NCBI GenBank assembly: GCA_027563145.1
Contig: CP071309.1
Coordinates: 1 to 64,000 of the forward strand
Reading direction: 5' to 3'
Length of the DNA: 64,000 bases
From: Halocatena halophila
Lineage (GTDB): Archaea; Halobacteriota; Halobacteria; Halobacteriales; Haloarculaceae
In this document: one piece after another, positions 44,501 through 59,500 of the stretch
How positions within the stretch are numbered: position 1 is the stretch's first letter
Layout: each line of letters opens with the position of its first letter
Position numbers and translations under genes: made by a program
The notes under the pieces: model-generated
Database searches by the model: none
What the model saw: the letters and a program-made list of their open reading frames with translations, nothing else
Told to the model about the DNA's origin: nothing

Positions 44501-47500
44501 TGTGAAATTATGGCTGCGTATCGGTAATAGTTCCAGGTATGTCCCGTGAGTTAGGATAGTGTTATTCTATCTCAACTCACGGGGCCATTGATTATTTACT
44601 CACCAAAATTTGGGAGGTAGCACTGGTCTCTGTCGGATTCATATTTCGTGCTTCACCTACGGCGGGCTGGTGCACCAAACCAGTGTATATTATTGGCGTA
44701 AAACGAAGTGATTGCCAAATTACCCTAATTCTGCTGTTTTCAGAAGGCTCGAAGGCTGTACACACTAATTAACCATCCATAAACCACATGCCACGATATG
44801 GATTTGACTGGCTCACTCAGTCTGATGCAACACGGGCTACAGTCCCCAACCGGCACTTTTTATCCTCTTCTGGAAGCTCAATTATTGCATCGGGACCAAT
44901 GAGATCTGACTGGCTGACCAGCCTCACTTCATAATCAGCTAATTCAATTCTATTTTCTTCCTCGATCTGGTTAGGATAAATGTCGAAATCCGCAGACCAA
45001 GTGTCGCCAGAATTATCCACATTCGAGACTTCTCCTTTCAAAACTGAATGCTCCTCCATCATCCCAGAGTGATCCATATCCTCTAGTGGAACAATCACCC
45101 CCCGTGTAAATTCCAGCTCAATCCCCTCTCCCTTCTCGTCGGCAGAAGTCAATCCCTCATACGTCGATTTGGCCTCTTCTTCAAAATCACGGTGATATGA
45201 ATCAGGCCACTCGATATTCAACAGAGTCGCAATTCTGTCATATTCAGTTGTTGGTGGTCCACTCATGCTTTTCATTCGTTTCGGTACGGCGAATTTGGGA
45301 GGATATTTCCACTCAACCCGACCATCTATAAATCCCCCAACCAAATCTCCTACAGTTTGTAATTCTGCCGAGAAATTCCTTGTTTTATCTTCTGGAAGCT
45401 CAAGACGATCAATCTCATCGTCCTCAAACGCAAGATGGTTGACTAGCCCCCCTTCGTCAATACCATCGACCCAATCCACGTTTGCACGAACGCTTCGAAT
45501 ATCGGGTTGATCACTCTTATCATGATCTTCTGTTGGAAGACCACACGGCCAACCAATTGATTGGTCGAATTCTAATTTGACAGATTTACCCTCAGCAATC
45601 TGCAATCGGCGAAGTATCACCTCCGTTGGTAATACATACGTCATTAACGGATCACCTGTTTCAATATATCCATGCTACCACTTCGAACCCCATAGCCATA
45701 AAAGATACAACCCACTTCTGCACAAAAAGAATGTCCTTCTATTATTGCTTTATAGTTCGGCAACTACTTGCTGACCAGTTTGAGAGCCACCGGACCGTCG
45801 GAAACGATTTCGTCGTTGGACCCGAGTTCTACGACTTCGTTCGAGACATCAAACGAACTTCCGTTTTCGCGCCGAATCCGCGCTATACCGTCGATTTTGA
45901 TTTTTGTCGTCATTGTTGTGTAGATGTATTCAGCGGGCTGTCCTATTTCGGATTCTTCGGCTCGACGTCGCTTAACGAGATCTCGTCGTCCGATTCTTGA
46001 GAGATCGTGCTTCTTTCTGGCTCGATCGAGAGAATATCGACGTGCTCCAACTCCATTGAACTTCCATCTGCACACTTGACCGTCGCTCGCACACCAGGTT
46101 CATCCCTGCCAGTCGGTGAGATAGACGATACTTCGCGGACACCTGTGAGATACTCGACGGAAACGCCAGGCGGCGGTCCTCTATGCTCCGGAGCGACCTC
46201 ATGCATTTCGCGGTGGTGCTCTTGACGCTCGAATGCAGTCAGCTGGTGGTCCAGGTGATACTGCCGGTATTCTACTACCTGTGTGTTGTTATCTCCAAGA
46301 ATTGCGATCGAGAGATCTCTGTCTGCGTACTCTGACCCCAGAGTAATTCTCCCGCGACCATCGGCTTCTCTTTCGAGTATATCCGTCGGCGAGATATCTA
46401 TATTCATTGTCTCTTTCGACAGCTGATTGCTGCCTATTACCCACAAATACCCATACAAATATAAGTGTTGCCCATGAATACCCACATTATTCACTTCTAA
46501 CAGACCTATCCTACTACGGTAATTGCATCCAGGTAGCGCCCATATGTTTTATATGGCCGGGAGCAGTGCTACGAGCTAAGAACAGACTTCCAACTACCCG
46601 ATTAGCAAACCCAAAATTGGGTTTCTCAAACGTGCAGACAACACGTCTGAGGGTTTCCCGCTGGTGAAAGCATGCCGGAGCGCGGTACCGGACTAGCCGA
46701 GTAATCGAACTAGCCGACAACCGAACGCCGCGAACACCACGACGCCGCGACCACGTGACCGATAACGGCCCCGCGACCACACACCACCGACAATGAAAGA
46801 TAACAACACCGGAGTTAAAAACTCCACCGACAACGACGAATCGTACATAACTGTCCCAGAAGACAAGTTCTACCAGCTGATAGAGGAGGTAAAAGATCTT
46901 CAGAAGCGTGTTGGCCGAGTCGAAGACACCGAAGAAGAGAACAAGAGACTTCGCGAGCGTGTTGAGGATCTAGAGCAGGAGAATGACGAACTCCGCGACC
47001 AGGTCCCCGATAACGATCTAATCAAAGATCTCGTCAGTAAGACCAACCGGATTACGGACCTCGAAGAGGAGATAGAGGAGAAGGCTAACGGTAAGCAGGT
47101 CGAGGCCCACCACAAGAAGCTCAAGCACATCCAGGACACGCTCGATGATCTTAGACAGGACATCCTGAGCGGCGACAACAGCGACACCACGGAAACGGAC
47201 GCTCCCGACCACCACTCACCACGAACACCGATAGAAAGACTCCTGGAGGACCCTAAGTCGTCTGGTGTCCGGATCACGAAGTCGGTCGACCGGGCGCTAA
47301 CCATTCTCGGCTACTTCCCACAGTGGTCGAAGAAATCCGTAGGTGGACGGGTGATCGCACCCTCCGAAACGAACTTGCTGGACCTGATGAACACAGCTCG
47401 GTCGGAGTCACTGAGCTGGAAACAGATTCATCGCGCGTGTGCGAAGCTCGAGGATCTCTCGAATGGGATCGTTGAGTGGGTCAAGGACCAGGACGCTGGT

Positions 47501-50500
47501 CGGTGTCTGCGAGTTAAGGACGAGAGCTTCCTGACAAACGTCGTCAGCGGTTGAGGGTGTCCCCCTCGTCAGCGGCTCCCCAATCGGGTCCAAATGATCT
47601 AGGAAGCTAAACACGATCCGCTCGCGATGCTTGCTGAGGTGGGGTGTTCTAGTGACTACTAAAGGGAAACGACCCGTTTTTTACAATATAGTTTTTTGTA
47701 AAAAACGAGTCGGCAGCTCGCACACCTCCGAAGCCACTGACGACGAGTGTCAGTGGCTGGGTGGTGCTGGTCAGATACTATCCGCGAACATTCTGTTTGA
47801 TATGATTTTAGTGAAACAATTATATGATATCATGAGATAAAATGGACTGTGAGACTCTCCGTTCATCAGGATGTGACACGGATACGAAATCCCATCCGGC
47901 GTTGCAGCGCCGAACGAGAGTTTCACAACTAGATCGCTATGTGTAATCACACATCTGACAGCAATAAAGCTGTCGCCGGCGGAGGTATCGATGGGTAGAA
48001 CCTGTACGAACTGCGGAAGCAGTGACACTAAAATCCTCTCACCTAAGGAGGAACGCGGCGGCTTCGAATACCCCGGCAAGGGGAAATGCCACGACTGTGG
48101 TGAAAAATTCGAATTCTGAGCCGTCAATCTGACGAACACGGTCTGATGACACTGTAGCGGGGATCACTCCCCATGACGACTTAGCCGACCGTGGCTGCCA
48201 GCGAAGAGTGAGATGACAATTGACGACAGGTCGGCGACGACCAATTTTTACGAGTGGACAAGAACCTTCGTACGCGTGTCCTGATGAACCCAATCAGCGT
48301 ATGCACTGAGTGCTGGGAAGTCCCATCTCTCTGCATAGTCGACGATGATTTCGTAGTTGTATTTCCCGTTCCGGATAAAGCGTTCATACTCCTCGATCGA
48401 GCTCGGTCGTCCCTGGGGGACGAACTTCGTGTAAGCAACCTCCTCGGCAGAAAAGACCCCATCAGCGACGTGCTCCCAGGGCATTATACGGTCGGAACTG
48501 TCTGTCAGAAATTTCTCCACGTCTTCTTTGGGATAACCGAAGAAACAGCCAAGACGTCGGTGGTAGGTATCAGAAAAGTCATCCCGTGGCGGAAGGAGAT
48601 CGAGCCGCCACGAAGTCCGGGCTACGGTGATGGTGTTCTCTGTCCATTGCTGATACGGTAAATCGAATGCCGTAGCGAGCTGCTCTGGGGTGAGTGAACT
48701 GGAAGAAAACGCAGAGATTTCAGTGGCGGGTCGGTGTTTTGAGAGAACGAGGGCAAGCCATAACGGTTCACACACATTCAGGAGATCCTCATGTCGCTCA
48801 GAGAGGAATTGTTTAAAGATACTGCGCTGCTCGGTCGTCAACGATTCGAGCGGGAATGAGAGCCGTTGTGAAGTGGATACAGGAGTTTCGTCTTCCAGGT
48901 CCGCATTGATTCCTGGGGGATCGTCGACAAGCTGCCACGGAGTGTTCGCGATGTGCTTTTCAGTGAGGGCTTCAGTCGCGAGCGCGACACGATACGATTC
49001 AGTCGGTGAAGGAACACGCCGCTCGAGTGTACTGTGATCTTCCCAGGCAATCCCCATCCCACTAAGGCCGTCCTGGACCCGTTCTTTTGCCGCCATGACG
49101 GCCTCCCAGGTGCGTCCCTCGATCACGATGTGAAGACCTCCGACTTCCGCGATCTCCATCTCCTCGGGAACACCACTCGGTGACCGAATGGTCACCTCGA
49201 CATCCTCTGCCTGACGTTCTAGTGTCTGTCCGAACGCCTCTCCGAATGTGTCTGCTTTGGCTGTTCCTACACTCATTATACGGTCGTATGAGTGATTGAT
49301 AGAAAAATTTAGTGCAACATATTATCATCTAGTATTGAGGTGATATTTTCTGATTCTAATAGTTGTATTGGTTTACCAGCTCACAGTATTCTCTAGGTAT
49401 CGCTCAGAAACTACAAAATGAGTGCGCGGGGTGAACGCACTCCTCAACTGGCATGAATTCATTCACCTCTGTGATTATTAGACGTTGCGGTCGGTACGAT
49501 CATCGAACTCAAATATCTATTTCTCCGTTCAAATAGGCCAGCAATATCTCCCCGTGACAGGTGTCATAAGGTTCCTCGGTCTGGGTGATCGGCTCACTCA
49601 CACACCAGCAGGCTAACGTCTCGCCGCGCAACTCTTCGACGGCCTGCTGAAACTCCGGATCGGTACGAATCTTATCTTTGAACCACTCTCGATACGCCTC
49701 GACGCAGCCCTCACGCGAATATTCGCCACCATCTTTTTTCATCCGGAACGGATTCCCGAACTGTGTTGATCGGTCGATCATCCGCACCCCTTCACGCCCG
49801 TGTTCGCTCACGTTCACCAGTTCCGTCTGCACGACATCGCCGGTGAGTGTTGCCTGATACCCACCGGATAAAGTCGTCTGCCGGGACTTTGACTTGTCAT
49901 CCTTCATTTCTGTCCCTCGGATTCGTCAGAGGACATCGTCGTTCGGCACCTCCTCGATTTGGAATTCCTGCCTCTCGTGCATGCCGTCCGTGACGATCTC
50001 CTTACCGTCAAGGTAGTCCGCGAGTGCTCGATCGGTGAGGTAGCCGACTACTTCCTCGTCCTTCTTGATTAGATAGGCAGTCATTGTTGTCTCCGTCTTG
50101 TGGATATATCAGTCATCGTCCTTCACCTTTGCCTGCAGTTCGAACTCTGCACCGCACTCATCGCATACTGCTGTAGCAGCGCTTGAGGGTGACCACTCAC
50201 CGTAAAACGTCGTCGTGCTCCAGAAGTGCTCGTATCCACAGACAGGACACTCCTGATCGCTTAACGGTGACACTGCGGAACTACCATCTTCGTGTCGAGT
50301 GATCCCAATCGGAATCTCTTCCTCACTCATCTCTTGGGTCCTCCACGAGCTCGTACAGTCCGGTATCCATAAGATTCTGCGCGTGATCGTGATCAACGAA
50401 CCGCGCGAGGCGATCTCGCACGTACCCCCGTGAATATTCCTGTCCTTCCTCTACGAGACGGTTCGTACAGTACACTGGCGTCACGCGGCCTTCATTAAGG

Positions 50501-53500
50501 TAGTCGAGTAGTGTACGGTCCACGTCACGCAGATCGTCGGAATTCAACATGCGCGCTAGTTCTTTTCCAGGCATACATGGCTTACTATGTAAGCTCCCAA
50601 TGTAAGGATTGTGTTGTAGGCTTTCGTTGTAGGCCTACAACGTAATCTTTATAATATTGGAGAATAGACTATGGAGTAGGAAGCAACGAGCCATTCCGTA
50701 AAATGGCCGGCTGCTGAAGACAGCCGACCGGTGCTTCCAAACCAAGTGAAAGCATGTCGAAAACAGTATCCAACCCCAGTAAGGCTGACGAATCGAACGA
50801 ACCGAACCGGCGAAACAACCACGGTGAACCGATCTGCGACGAGTGTGGACTCACGGTCGTTGATCGAGAGAACAGCGATTTCGGCGATGGATGTCTCTGT
50901 CAGGGATGCCAGGCAGCTTACCGTCGTGAACTTGAGCTCGAATTCGGCTCGAAGATTCTCACGGACGGCGGGCAACAAGAACATGACACCGAAAACGATG
51001 ACGCATCGGTCGAACTATCCCGCGATGGCACGGCAGGATTGAAACATGCATTGAATCGGCATGAGGAATACGAGATTTCAAGGCAGTATGTCCCGAGTGG
51101 CAACCGGCAGCTGAATCCAGAACACCGCGAGATAGCGGTCGAAGCTCTACGGGACGCAGAGAGCCACTACGCCAGTCTCATAGGAAAATCGACGCTGTTT
51201 GATCCAGACGATAACAATGTGACTCTCGGATGGATCCGGGCAGCGCTTGACGATTTGGACGTTGACTATGAGGACACCGTCACGGACGGGGGCATTGTCA
51301 CGGACGATATCGATGTGCCGGCCTTCATCGAGGGTGCCTTCGAACGAGCAGAGAGATTCGAACGAATCTATGCTGATGAGAATACGGAGGTGTGGCGGTA
51401 GACAGGTTTTTGCTGACTGGACTGTAGCCCGAACCCTCCGTCTTCTTGCGGATATCTGTGTGCATTAGGTGGCTACATTAGGTAGATGAATGGATTAGGT
51501 AGATCCATTGAGTGGATTGATAACATGGGTTGATTAGGTTCGTTAACTATGCAGATTGACTAAATGGATTTAGGAAGTAATTCTATGAGGTAAATGTCTG
51601 ACGTAGATTTATTGCATGACCCTCACATTCACTACACACATGACGATGTCGTACACCGTTTACAACGAGGCAGGAGGGGCGCACAAGACAACTACTGGAG
51701 TCAATCTCTCGGAGGCACACTCTCGCCAAGGACTCAACACCCTCTATATCGACGGAGATCAGCAAGAAGCGAACGGCACCTATCTGAAGCATGCTGGCGA
51801 CGATCGCGACGACGGCGACGCCGACAATCTCGTCCGCCACATGTTGGGGCAGCCACGTGGTGATCTGAGAGATCTAATCCAGACGACGGACGAAGGGTTT
51901 GATGTATTGCCCGCGCACGACATGATCGAGGATTTCACAGAACTCCTTCTCAAGCGTGAAGATTTTGAGACTAACATGGGTAACGACGATTTTAATCGGT
52001 TCGACCATCTCCATCGTGTCCTGTGGCAAGAGAATTCGCTCCAGGACGACTATGATGTTATCATCGTCGACCCAAACGCGCAAGCTGAGAACATGCTGGT
52101 GAACGCGATCTACGCGACGAGGACGATCGTTGTCCCAGCAAAGCCAGCTGGTAAAGGATCGAAGAGTCTCAAGGGGCTGAGTGGGCTCCTTTCAGCTATG
52201 TCCGAAGAGCTTGGTATCGATATTGGCGTGGCCGCAGTGATCCTCTCCGGTGTGTCGAACACCGCAACGCACCAACGCTATGTTGATAAAATCGACGCCG
52301 AGTATGGGGTCGCTGGGCAGATCGGTAAGCGTGAGTCACTTATGGATGAAATGTGGGATGCAAGAGGGAGCGCCTTCAAAGTCGTCGAAAAAGGCTGGCT
52401 CGACGGCGAGCCAGGCAAACGGGGAGTCCGTGATCGAGAGATCGATACGCTCGAAACGATTCTCGATATCGCTGACGATATCGCTGACCAGTTCGACGTC
52501 GCACCACCAAACACACCAGAGATTAAAATTGAGGGGGTTGCATGACTGGTTTCAAGTCAGGAACCAGTAATCCGTTAGAAGATCTCAACGACCAAGACGA
52601 CGATAACGATCAAGACAGTGAGCCGGACGAGAACACGGCCCAGGAGTCGTCTAGTGTTGACCTGGACAACCTGCCGTATCTCGCTGAGCGGCAACTGAGA
52701 GGCGCTGCAACGAACGCAGACAGAACCAAACAGCTCCTACTCAAAGTCCGGCCGTTCGTCGATCGACAGGAGGATGATTTCATCAATGAGGTCCAGAAAC
52801 TCGTCGGGGGCGACGTCACGAAGTCCGACGCCCGGGAGGCGGCGATTATCGTCGCCCAGGAGAATCCCGAACTTGTCGCTGAGAAACTGCGTGAGTGGGG
52901 AATTGAATATCTAAACGAGTGAATTACAATGTCATCAAAATACAAAAACATAGAAAGTACAATAGAACGATTAGAAGAGGAAGCCTCAGAACGATGGGGT
53001 GATGAATGGACCATAGAGGCCCGATACTTCGCTGATGGCGATGCACAGGCCAGTGCCGTGCACTCTCTTGGCCGCAATGATGACGGCCACCTCGTGAAAA
53101 AACGGCTGTTCCTACTCGAATCGGGCGACTACGTGGTCGACCAAGTGACGTTCGAACGCCGGTATGTCGAGGAAAAGACGGTCGAAGCGCCAGATCAGTA
53201 GCAAAAAATTATTGGCTGTGCTGTTCTATCTGATGATTAGCGGGCCTCAGGGTAGGGCCTGAGGTGGCCCCCGCCTATTTAATCAGTTTATTGTAGCACT
53301 CTTCACAGAGAGTGTTCCAGTTGTTTCCGAAGTCACCGGACCTCCACCGGTAATCTTCGTGTTCGCTCCGTTCAAAGTCACAATGGTCGCATTTTGGCAT
53401 GTTTTGTCACCTCCATGGCCTCCCGGCCACATACATACCAAATAGCTACATGCACTTAAGTCTGTCCCATTGATGGCACAGACTTGTCCCACTAATGAGA

Positions 53501-56500
53501 CAGACTTATACGTGGGTGGGTCCATGAACCTGTATGGCAGGACTTTCCGAACTGTTCAAACCGGAGTCGAAGCTCAGATTAATCGAGACAATCATCGAAC
53601 TAGACGATGCAGCGAACCCCAAAACGATCTGTAACCAGGCGGATGTTGGCCGCTCCACCTGGTATCGAGTGCACGAGGATCTGCTCGATAAAGGCGTAAT
53701 CGAAGCTTCTGGTAAAATCGGGAATTCGACGCTCTACCAGGCCAACAGGGAGTCTGAAATAGTCGAGCATATCCTGGCTATTTCGGAGCTCGTCGAGGAT
53801 TAAGCCAGGGACTCACACGCCTCGCCATCATCATCGCCGTCAAGGCCCGATGGATCCCCCGGCGTGTTATCGAGCACCCATTGCGCTTGATCTTGGCTGC
53901 TGAAATCGGAGCAGTCGTATGGATCGTTCGAGCCACTAGGTGGAGGCAGGTCGGGTTTGCTATCCGGTTCTGGGGTTGGTGTTGGGGTGTCCCTGGGCTC
54001 GAAGCCCCACACACGCCGGTCAGCCGACTTGGCGTCATCCTCAAGACTGGCGAATTCAGAACGCAATGTAAACGATGAGTCGTACATGCGGGCGAGGCCC
54101 TTCTGAATCAACTGTTTGTTGAAATTCGTTCCGTCGTAGAACACGTGAGCCAGCAACCGACCGTAGGAGCCGCGTTTGTCGCTCTTCGGGTCCGTAACGA
54201 CAGTGATCGTTTTGCCGTCCAGCTGCTCCGTCGCGAAGGCCGTCGCCCGATCACCCCACTCTAGGAGATAATCATGCCCCCGCTCGTTGTCTGACACGTC
54301 AAAATCACCGGGGTCCTCATGCTGCGATTGTGTCTCAGGTGTATCGACTCCCAGTAATCGAATCTCGTCGGTTGAACCATCTGCGAATTCAACCTCAATC
54401 GTGTCGCCGTCCACCACACGTGTTACTATCGCTGACCTAGCTGTCCCGCCATCGATCGGACTGTTTGGTTTCTCCGTCGCTGTGGGCGTCTGTGTGGCTG
54501 TTGACACCGCCGTCGTTGTGCTCGGCCCGATTGTGCCGGCGGTTGTTGTCGGCGCTTGTGCGGTTCCTCCTGATGGTGTTGGTGTGGACACCGATTCAGT
54601 GCCCGTCGGATCATTTCCCGAACAACCAGCTAACAGCAGGAGGATACACAATGTTATTGTGAGATATCGCTGTTGCATCACTCTGGTTCTCAAAACGTAC
54701 TGCTAAGAATTTTCTGCTATTGATAACAAAAAGTCAGAAAAAGAAGAAGAGAGTTATTCCCAGGCGTCGCGGACCGGGACTTTCACGAGCCGTCCGCGCG
54801 GGAAGTCGTAGGTTTTCTTTGAGTTGTGGACCCGGTTGGCCTTCGTTGGTATGTACACGCATTCGAAGACCTCATCTACCGGAGTAACCGGCAGGTATGG
54901 GTGCATTTTGTACGTGAGGAGGTTGAAATCCTCTTTTTCGTAGTATTCGATCAAGTCGTCCGCCACCTTCTGGCGAACGAGCATCGGCTGACGTTTGACC
55001 AGATCGATCACGATCGACCCGGACGTGATCGAACGATCGACCTCCAGCTCATCCATGAGCTGTCTGATCTTCTCGTTCATTGTTTGGCCTCCGGGCACCC
55101 ACTGAGGTGGTCGGGTCCACCGTGTTTTTCAAGGCATTCGTCTCCGCAGATCAGGCATTTCAGGTAATTCTTACCCGTCGGAATTCCGTATTTGTCGAAC
55201 TCTACGCCCTTCTCGATGTGTCCCTCCCGTTCGATAATACGTTCGGGAACGGATTCGACTGGTTTCATAGCTTCGTAGCCTCTGAGAAGATCCCGGCCCC
55301 GTCGTCAGCGGGGTTCATCCAGGCCTTCTCATTCATACCAAATAGATACTCACTATTAAGTCTTATCATATTGGCTAGCCAATGCGGCAAGGATCAATGG
55401 ATTGATGACTCTTAGTCCAACTACATGGATCGATGATAGTCTTCGATGAGCAGATTGACTCCCGCCCGTGTCGAACGATCGAGGGCTCTCCCCTACTGAT
55501 CGTGGACCTGAACGAAGGAATCCCAGCTGGGCGAATCTTACTAGTCGACTTTGATCAGACGGCGTTTCGGCGTCACGACGAAAAATAATCAATCCGTGAG
55601 ATACGTCTAGAATATTCAAAAAGTGAACACCCATACGAGGATCAAACCACACCCCTACCAAACGCAGCAAAAAGAAAAAAATTGGCCGAGTTACCTATTC
55701 AAGGATTACTCGGTGGTTTGTCCGGAACTTATCAGCCGTCATGAGGGCTTCGAGTTTCGATTGTTTCTCTGCGATTAGTTCCCGGACCGTGTCATCCTTC
55801 AAGAGGATCACTTTGAAACTGTCACCGGCCGACGCCACCACGAGACTCCATGCCGGCTTAGTTGTGTGTCCATACTCCTGGATTACGTCGATATTTGAGA
55901 GATCGACTTTTTCTCCTTCTTTCATAGCTTCGTAGCCTCTGAGAAGATCCCGGTCCCGTCGTCAGCGGGCTTCGTCCAGGCCTTCTCATTCATACCAAAT
56001 AGATACTTGCTATTAAGTCTTACCATATTGGCTAGCCAATGCGGCAAGGCTCAATGGAAAAATCAGAAGAGCCAGTCTTACCTGACCGGGTCGGGGGCTC
56101 CCTCCAGAGCGTCTATCAGTTCTTTTCGTTCGTCGTCTGTGATGGGGACAAGCAGTGTCATCTCATCCCCTCTGTGGATGTGTAGGAACATCTGGCCATC
56201 CTTGCGGGATCGAAGAAGATTGAAGTCAGTCATTCATGAACAGCTCCTGGACTTCAAGAGTTTTCTCTCGCCCTCTTCTGCTCAGGTCAGCCTCAAATGC
56301 CCCGACCTCCAGGACATTGAACCAGTGCCCCTCGGCCACCGCCTCAAACTCGACCGATCCAACTTCGATCGGTCCGAGGGCGTGCGTCTGATCGATCAGG
56401 GCGTCGAACAGGGAATCGATACGATCTTTGGTTTCTTCGGGGAGTGCGTCCCGAAGTTCGAATTCCCCTTCGGATATTGCGACTGCCAGTTCGTCGAATT

Positions 56501-59500
56501 CGGGGCCAGTCCCCGAGATTGTGTTTTTGTGTTGGTCTTCTTTCATAGCTTCGCAGCCTCTGAGAAGATCCCAGTTCCGTCGTCAGCGGATTTCGTCCGG
56601 GCCTTCTCATTCATACCAAATAGATACTTACTATTAAGCCTTACCATATTGGTTAGCCAATGCGGCAAGACTCAATGGCAAAAACTAATAGGTACGGGCG
56701 TGTGGTTGTAACTGAGAAGATCTCGGCTCACCAAAATGGCCGACTGCTGACGACAGTCGACCGGGATCTTCTTAGAGGCTAAGAAGCCAATGAAAGCTAG
56801 TACAGAAAGGGTTGATAACCCTTACGACAGTATAGATCCCGACCGCTTCGAGCGAGCTGTGCTCGAAGCCATGGACGTCGAACCGTTTGCACCGGGCCTC
56901 TATCGTGTGACACGGGAGGGCACCGATTATACGGTGGATCTTCAACAAACACGCTGTGAATGCCCGGACTTTCGTTACCGTTCTGTTGTGTGCAAACACA
57001 TTATTCGCGCAGCTCTGTGGTCGTTCTATTCTGATGACGACGTGACCACGATCGTTGCGCGGACGCTTGAAGTGGCTCACAACACGAATTGTCCCGCAGA
57101 AAATGATCGGATATGTGACGGCCCACTGGGTCCACGGTATCCTTGCCCCGAGTGCGTGTCAGCAACAGGCTGGGATGATTGGACCATCTGGAAACAAACT
57201 GCTCGTCGCACAGGAGAGCACAGAGGCGAGTAGCCGTTATCTCTTGCCGCATTGGCTAACCAATATGGCAAGATTTATTTATGGAGGTGAATCAAGAGTA
57301 GAATATGCGTGAGAAAGATGAAGCTGGCAGATTCGTAAAGACGTTAACCGAAGAGGATGTCCTCAGCGTGTTCGAGGAGGTGGAGAGTCCATTCATCGCG
57401 AAACCAGATGTCGTTGAACGATTCGACACTTCTATTAACACAGTTGGTGACCGCTTAGAAGACTTAGAGACTGCGGGTAAAGTCGCCTCTCGGGTCCCTG
57501 GACGGGATCGGATCTACTGGCTAACCGAATAATTTTTTTAGCCATCCATTGATCCTTGCCGCATTGGCCAACCAATATGGCAAGACTTAATAGTAGGTAA
57601 CCATTTGGTATGAATGAGGAGGCCCGGGCGAAACCCGCTGACGACGGGGCCGGGATCTTCTCAGAGGCTACGAAGCTATGAAAGAAGACCAAATCGAAGA
57701 ATCCGACGTTTCGGAGGGCCTTGACGGGCTTCTCCCCATGCGCTCGGAGGTCGAACCGACAACCAACCAAACGCTCATAATCGAATCCGATGAGCAAGAA
57801 AAAATCAAAGTTCTCTCATCGGAGTCTACTCGGGAGGTCCTCGAATCGATCCAAAAGGCCCCCAAAACGCCCGCAGAAGTGCGGGACGAGCTCGGGAACT
57901 CGCTCCAGAACGCCCATTACCACGTGGGCAAACTGGAGGGGGCAGGCCTGATCGAAGCGGCGGGCACGGCCTACTCCGAAAACGGGGTTGAAATGGACAT
58001 TTACCGGGCCAAAGCCGACTGCATTCAAGTCAAAGTCGGCCCTGGGTGTGACATAGACTAGGAACACGAGCCCCTAGAGGGCTCGCTAACGGCCTTGTGT
58101 AGCACGTTTGGTCGTCGGCTATCGGTTACGGTTACTGAACACGTGTACTGATCACGAACACCGATTACTGATAACATACCAACAATGCAAACAATAGCAA
58201 TATTTTTATGATGTGATACACAATATTGTTATGCATGGTGGAAAAACCCGATGTCGAACGATTCGAAAAAACGGTAGACGTGAAAGGCACCGAAACCCTC
58301 CACGTCGTTAAATCAGTTCCCGATCAGGGGACCCTAGAGTGGACTGCTACCTGGGATGATAACGAGGTGTCTGGCAAAAGTTCTAGATTAAATGATAATC
58401 ATCAGGCACTCATGTTTTCCTCTCCGGTCTCGATCAACGGCAAAGAAACGCACGGGATAGCCCTCAACGATGCGTACGACCGGATGAAGGCTGGACTCAA
58501 AGCCGCTAAGAAATATAGGCGGAAAAAGCGGAAGCTCGAACGCAAGAAAATGGCCAAAAGGGAACGGGAGAAAGACCTCTCGTTCCGAATAACTGAACGA
58601 ACACGAACGATCGGCCACCGAACGAAATACGAGAAGACGGAGACGATTCTTAAACCCAATAAAAAAGAGAAGCACATGGGCGATGAGGAAACGATCCAAT
58701 GGAAGGGTCTCCGAAAGGCGCTCGGAGCGACGGAGGACGATTTTGCCTTTGCCGGGGAGGATACTCCTCTGGATCAGTTTGACGTTGACACCAGACTGAC
58801 GATTGACGAGCTCGTTGACATCGTCGAATCGAACGACGAAATTGATGCTATTCGAGAACAGCGTCGGCACAAGCGTCGACGAGAACAGTTGATCGACACC
58901 TATCCAGATCTTAGCGGAATCGACTTCGATCCTGATCGCGTTGAAGATGCGGTCGATGAAGCCGAAGAATCTGGCAATGCGGTGAGTTTTCACAAGAAAA
59001 CAGTGCGATGCAATGATGCATCACTCGAATGCAACCTAGACCACCTTGTCTATCAGATCACCGCCGACGGTCAAGTTGATACGAAACGCGTCCACACATT
59101 CTAGGTGATGGTTGACGACGTTCAGGAGCTAGCGGAAATATTGCAAGAGAGGGGAAATATTCCCCCAAAACGAGCACGGGTTGTTGCCCTTGTCGACGCC
59201 GGGTATTCCTACAGAGAGGTGGCCGAAATTCTTGGCATGGAGAATCCCGACGAGGTATCGACTCATGTCAAACGATATCGCGATGAAGATCTGGAACACG
59301 CAAAGTGGCTCGTGGAGAACGGGGCTGATATTTGATTAGGAACAAATTTATAATGCAGCATTATTGACCAACAGAATTATCTGATATTAGTGTGTAATCA
59401 GTATATGGAAGTTACGCGTAGACACCTAATAAGATCTCTTCTTGGTACTGTTACGGGGGTGAATATAGCCAATGAGGTGTCTAATTTCTCATCTGCTGAC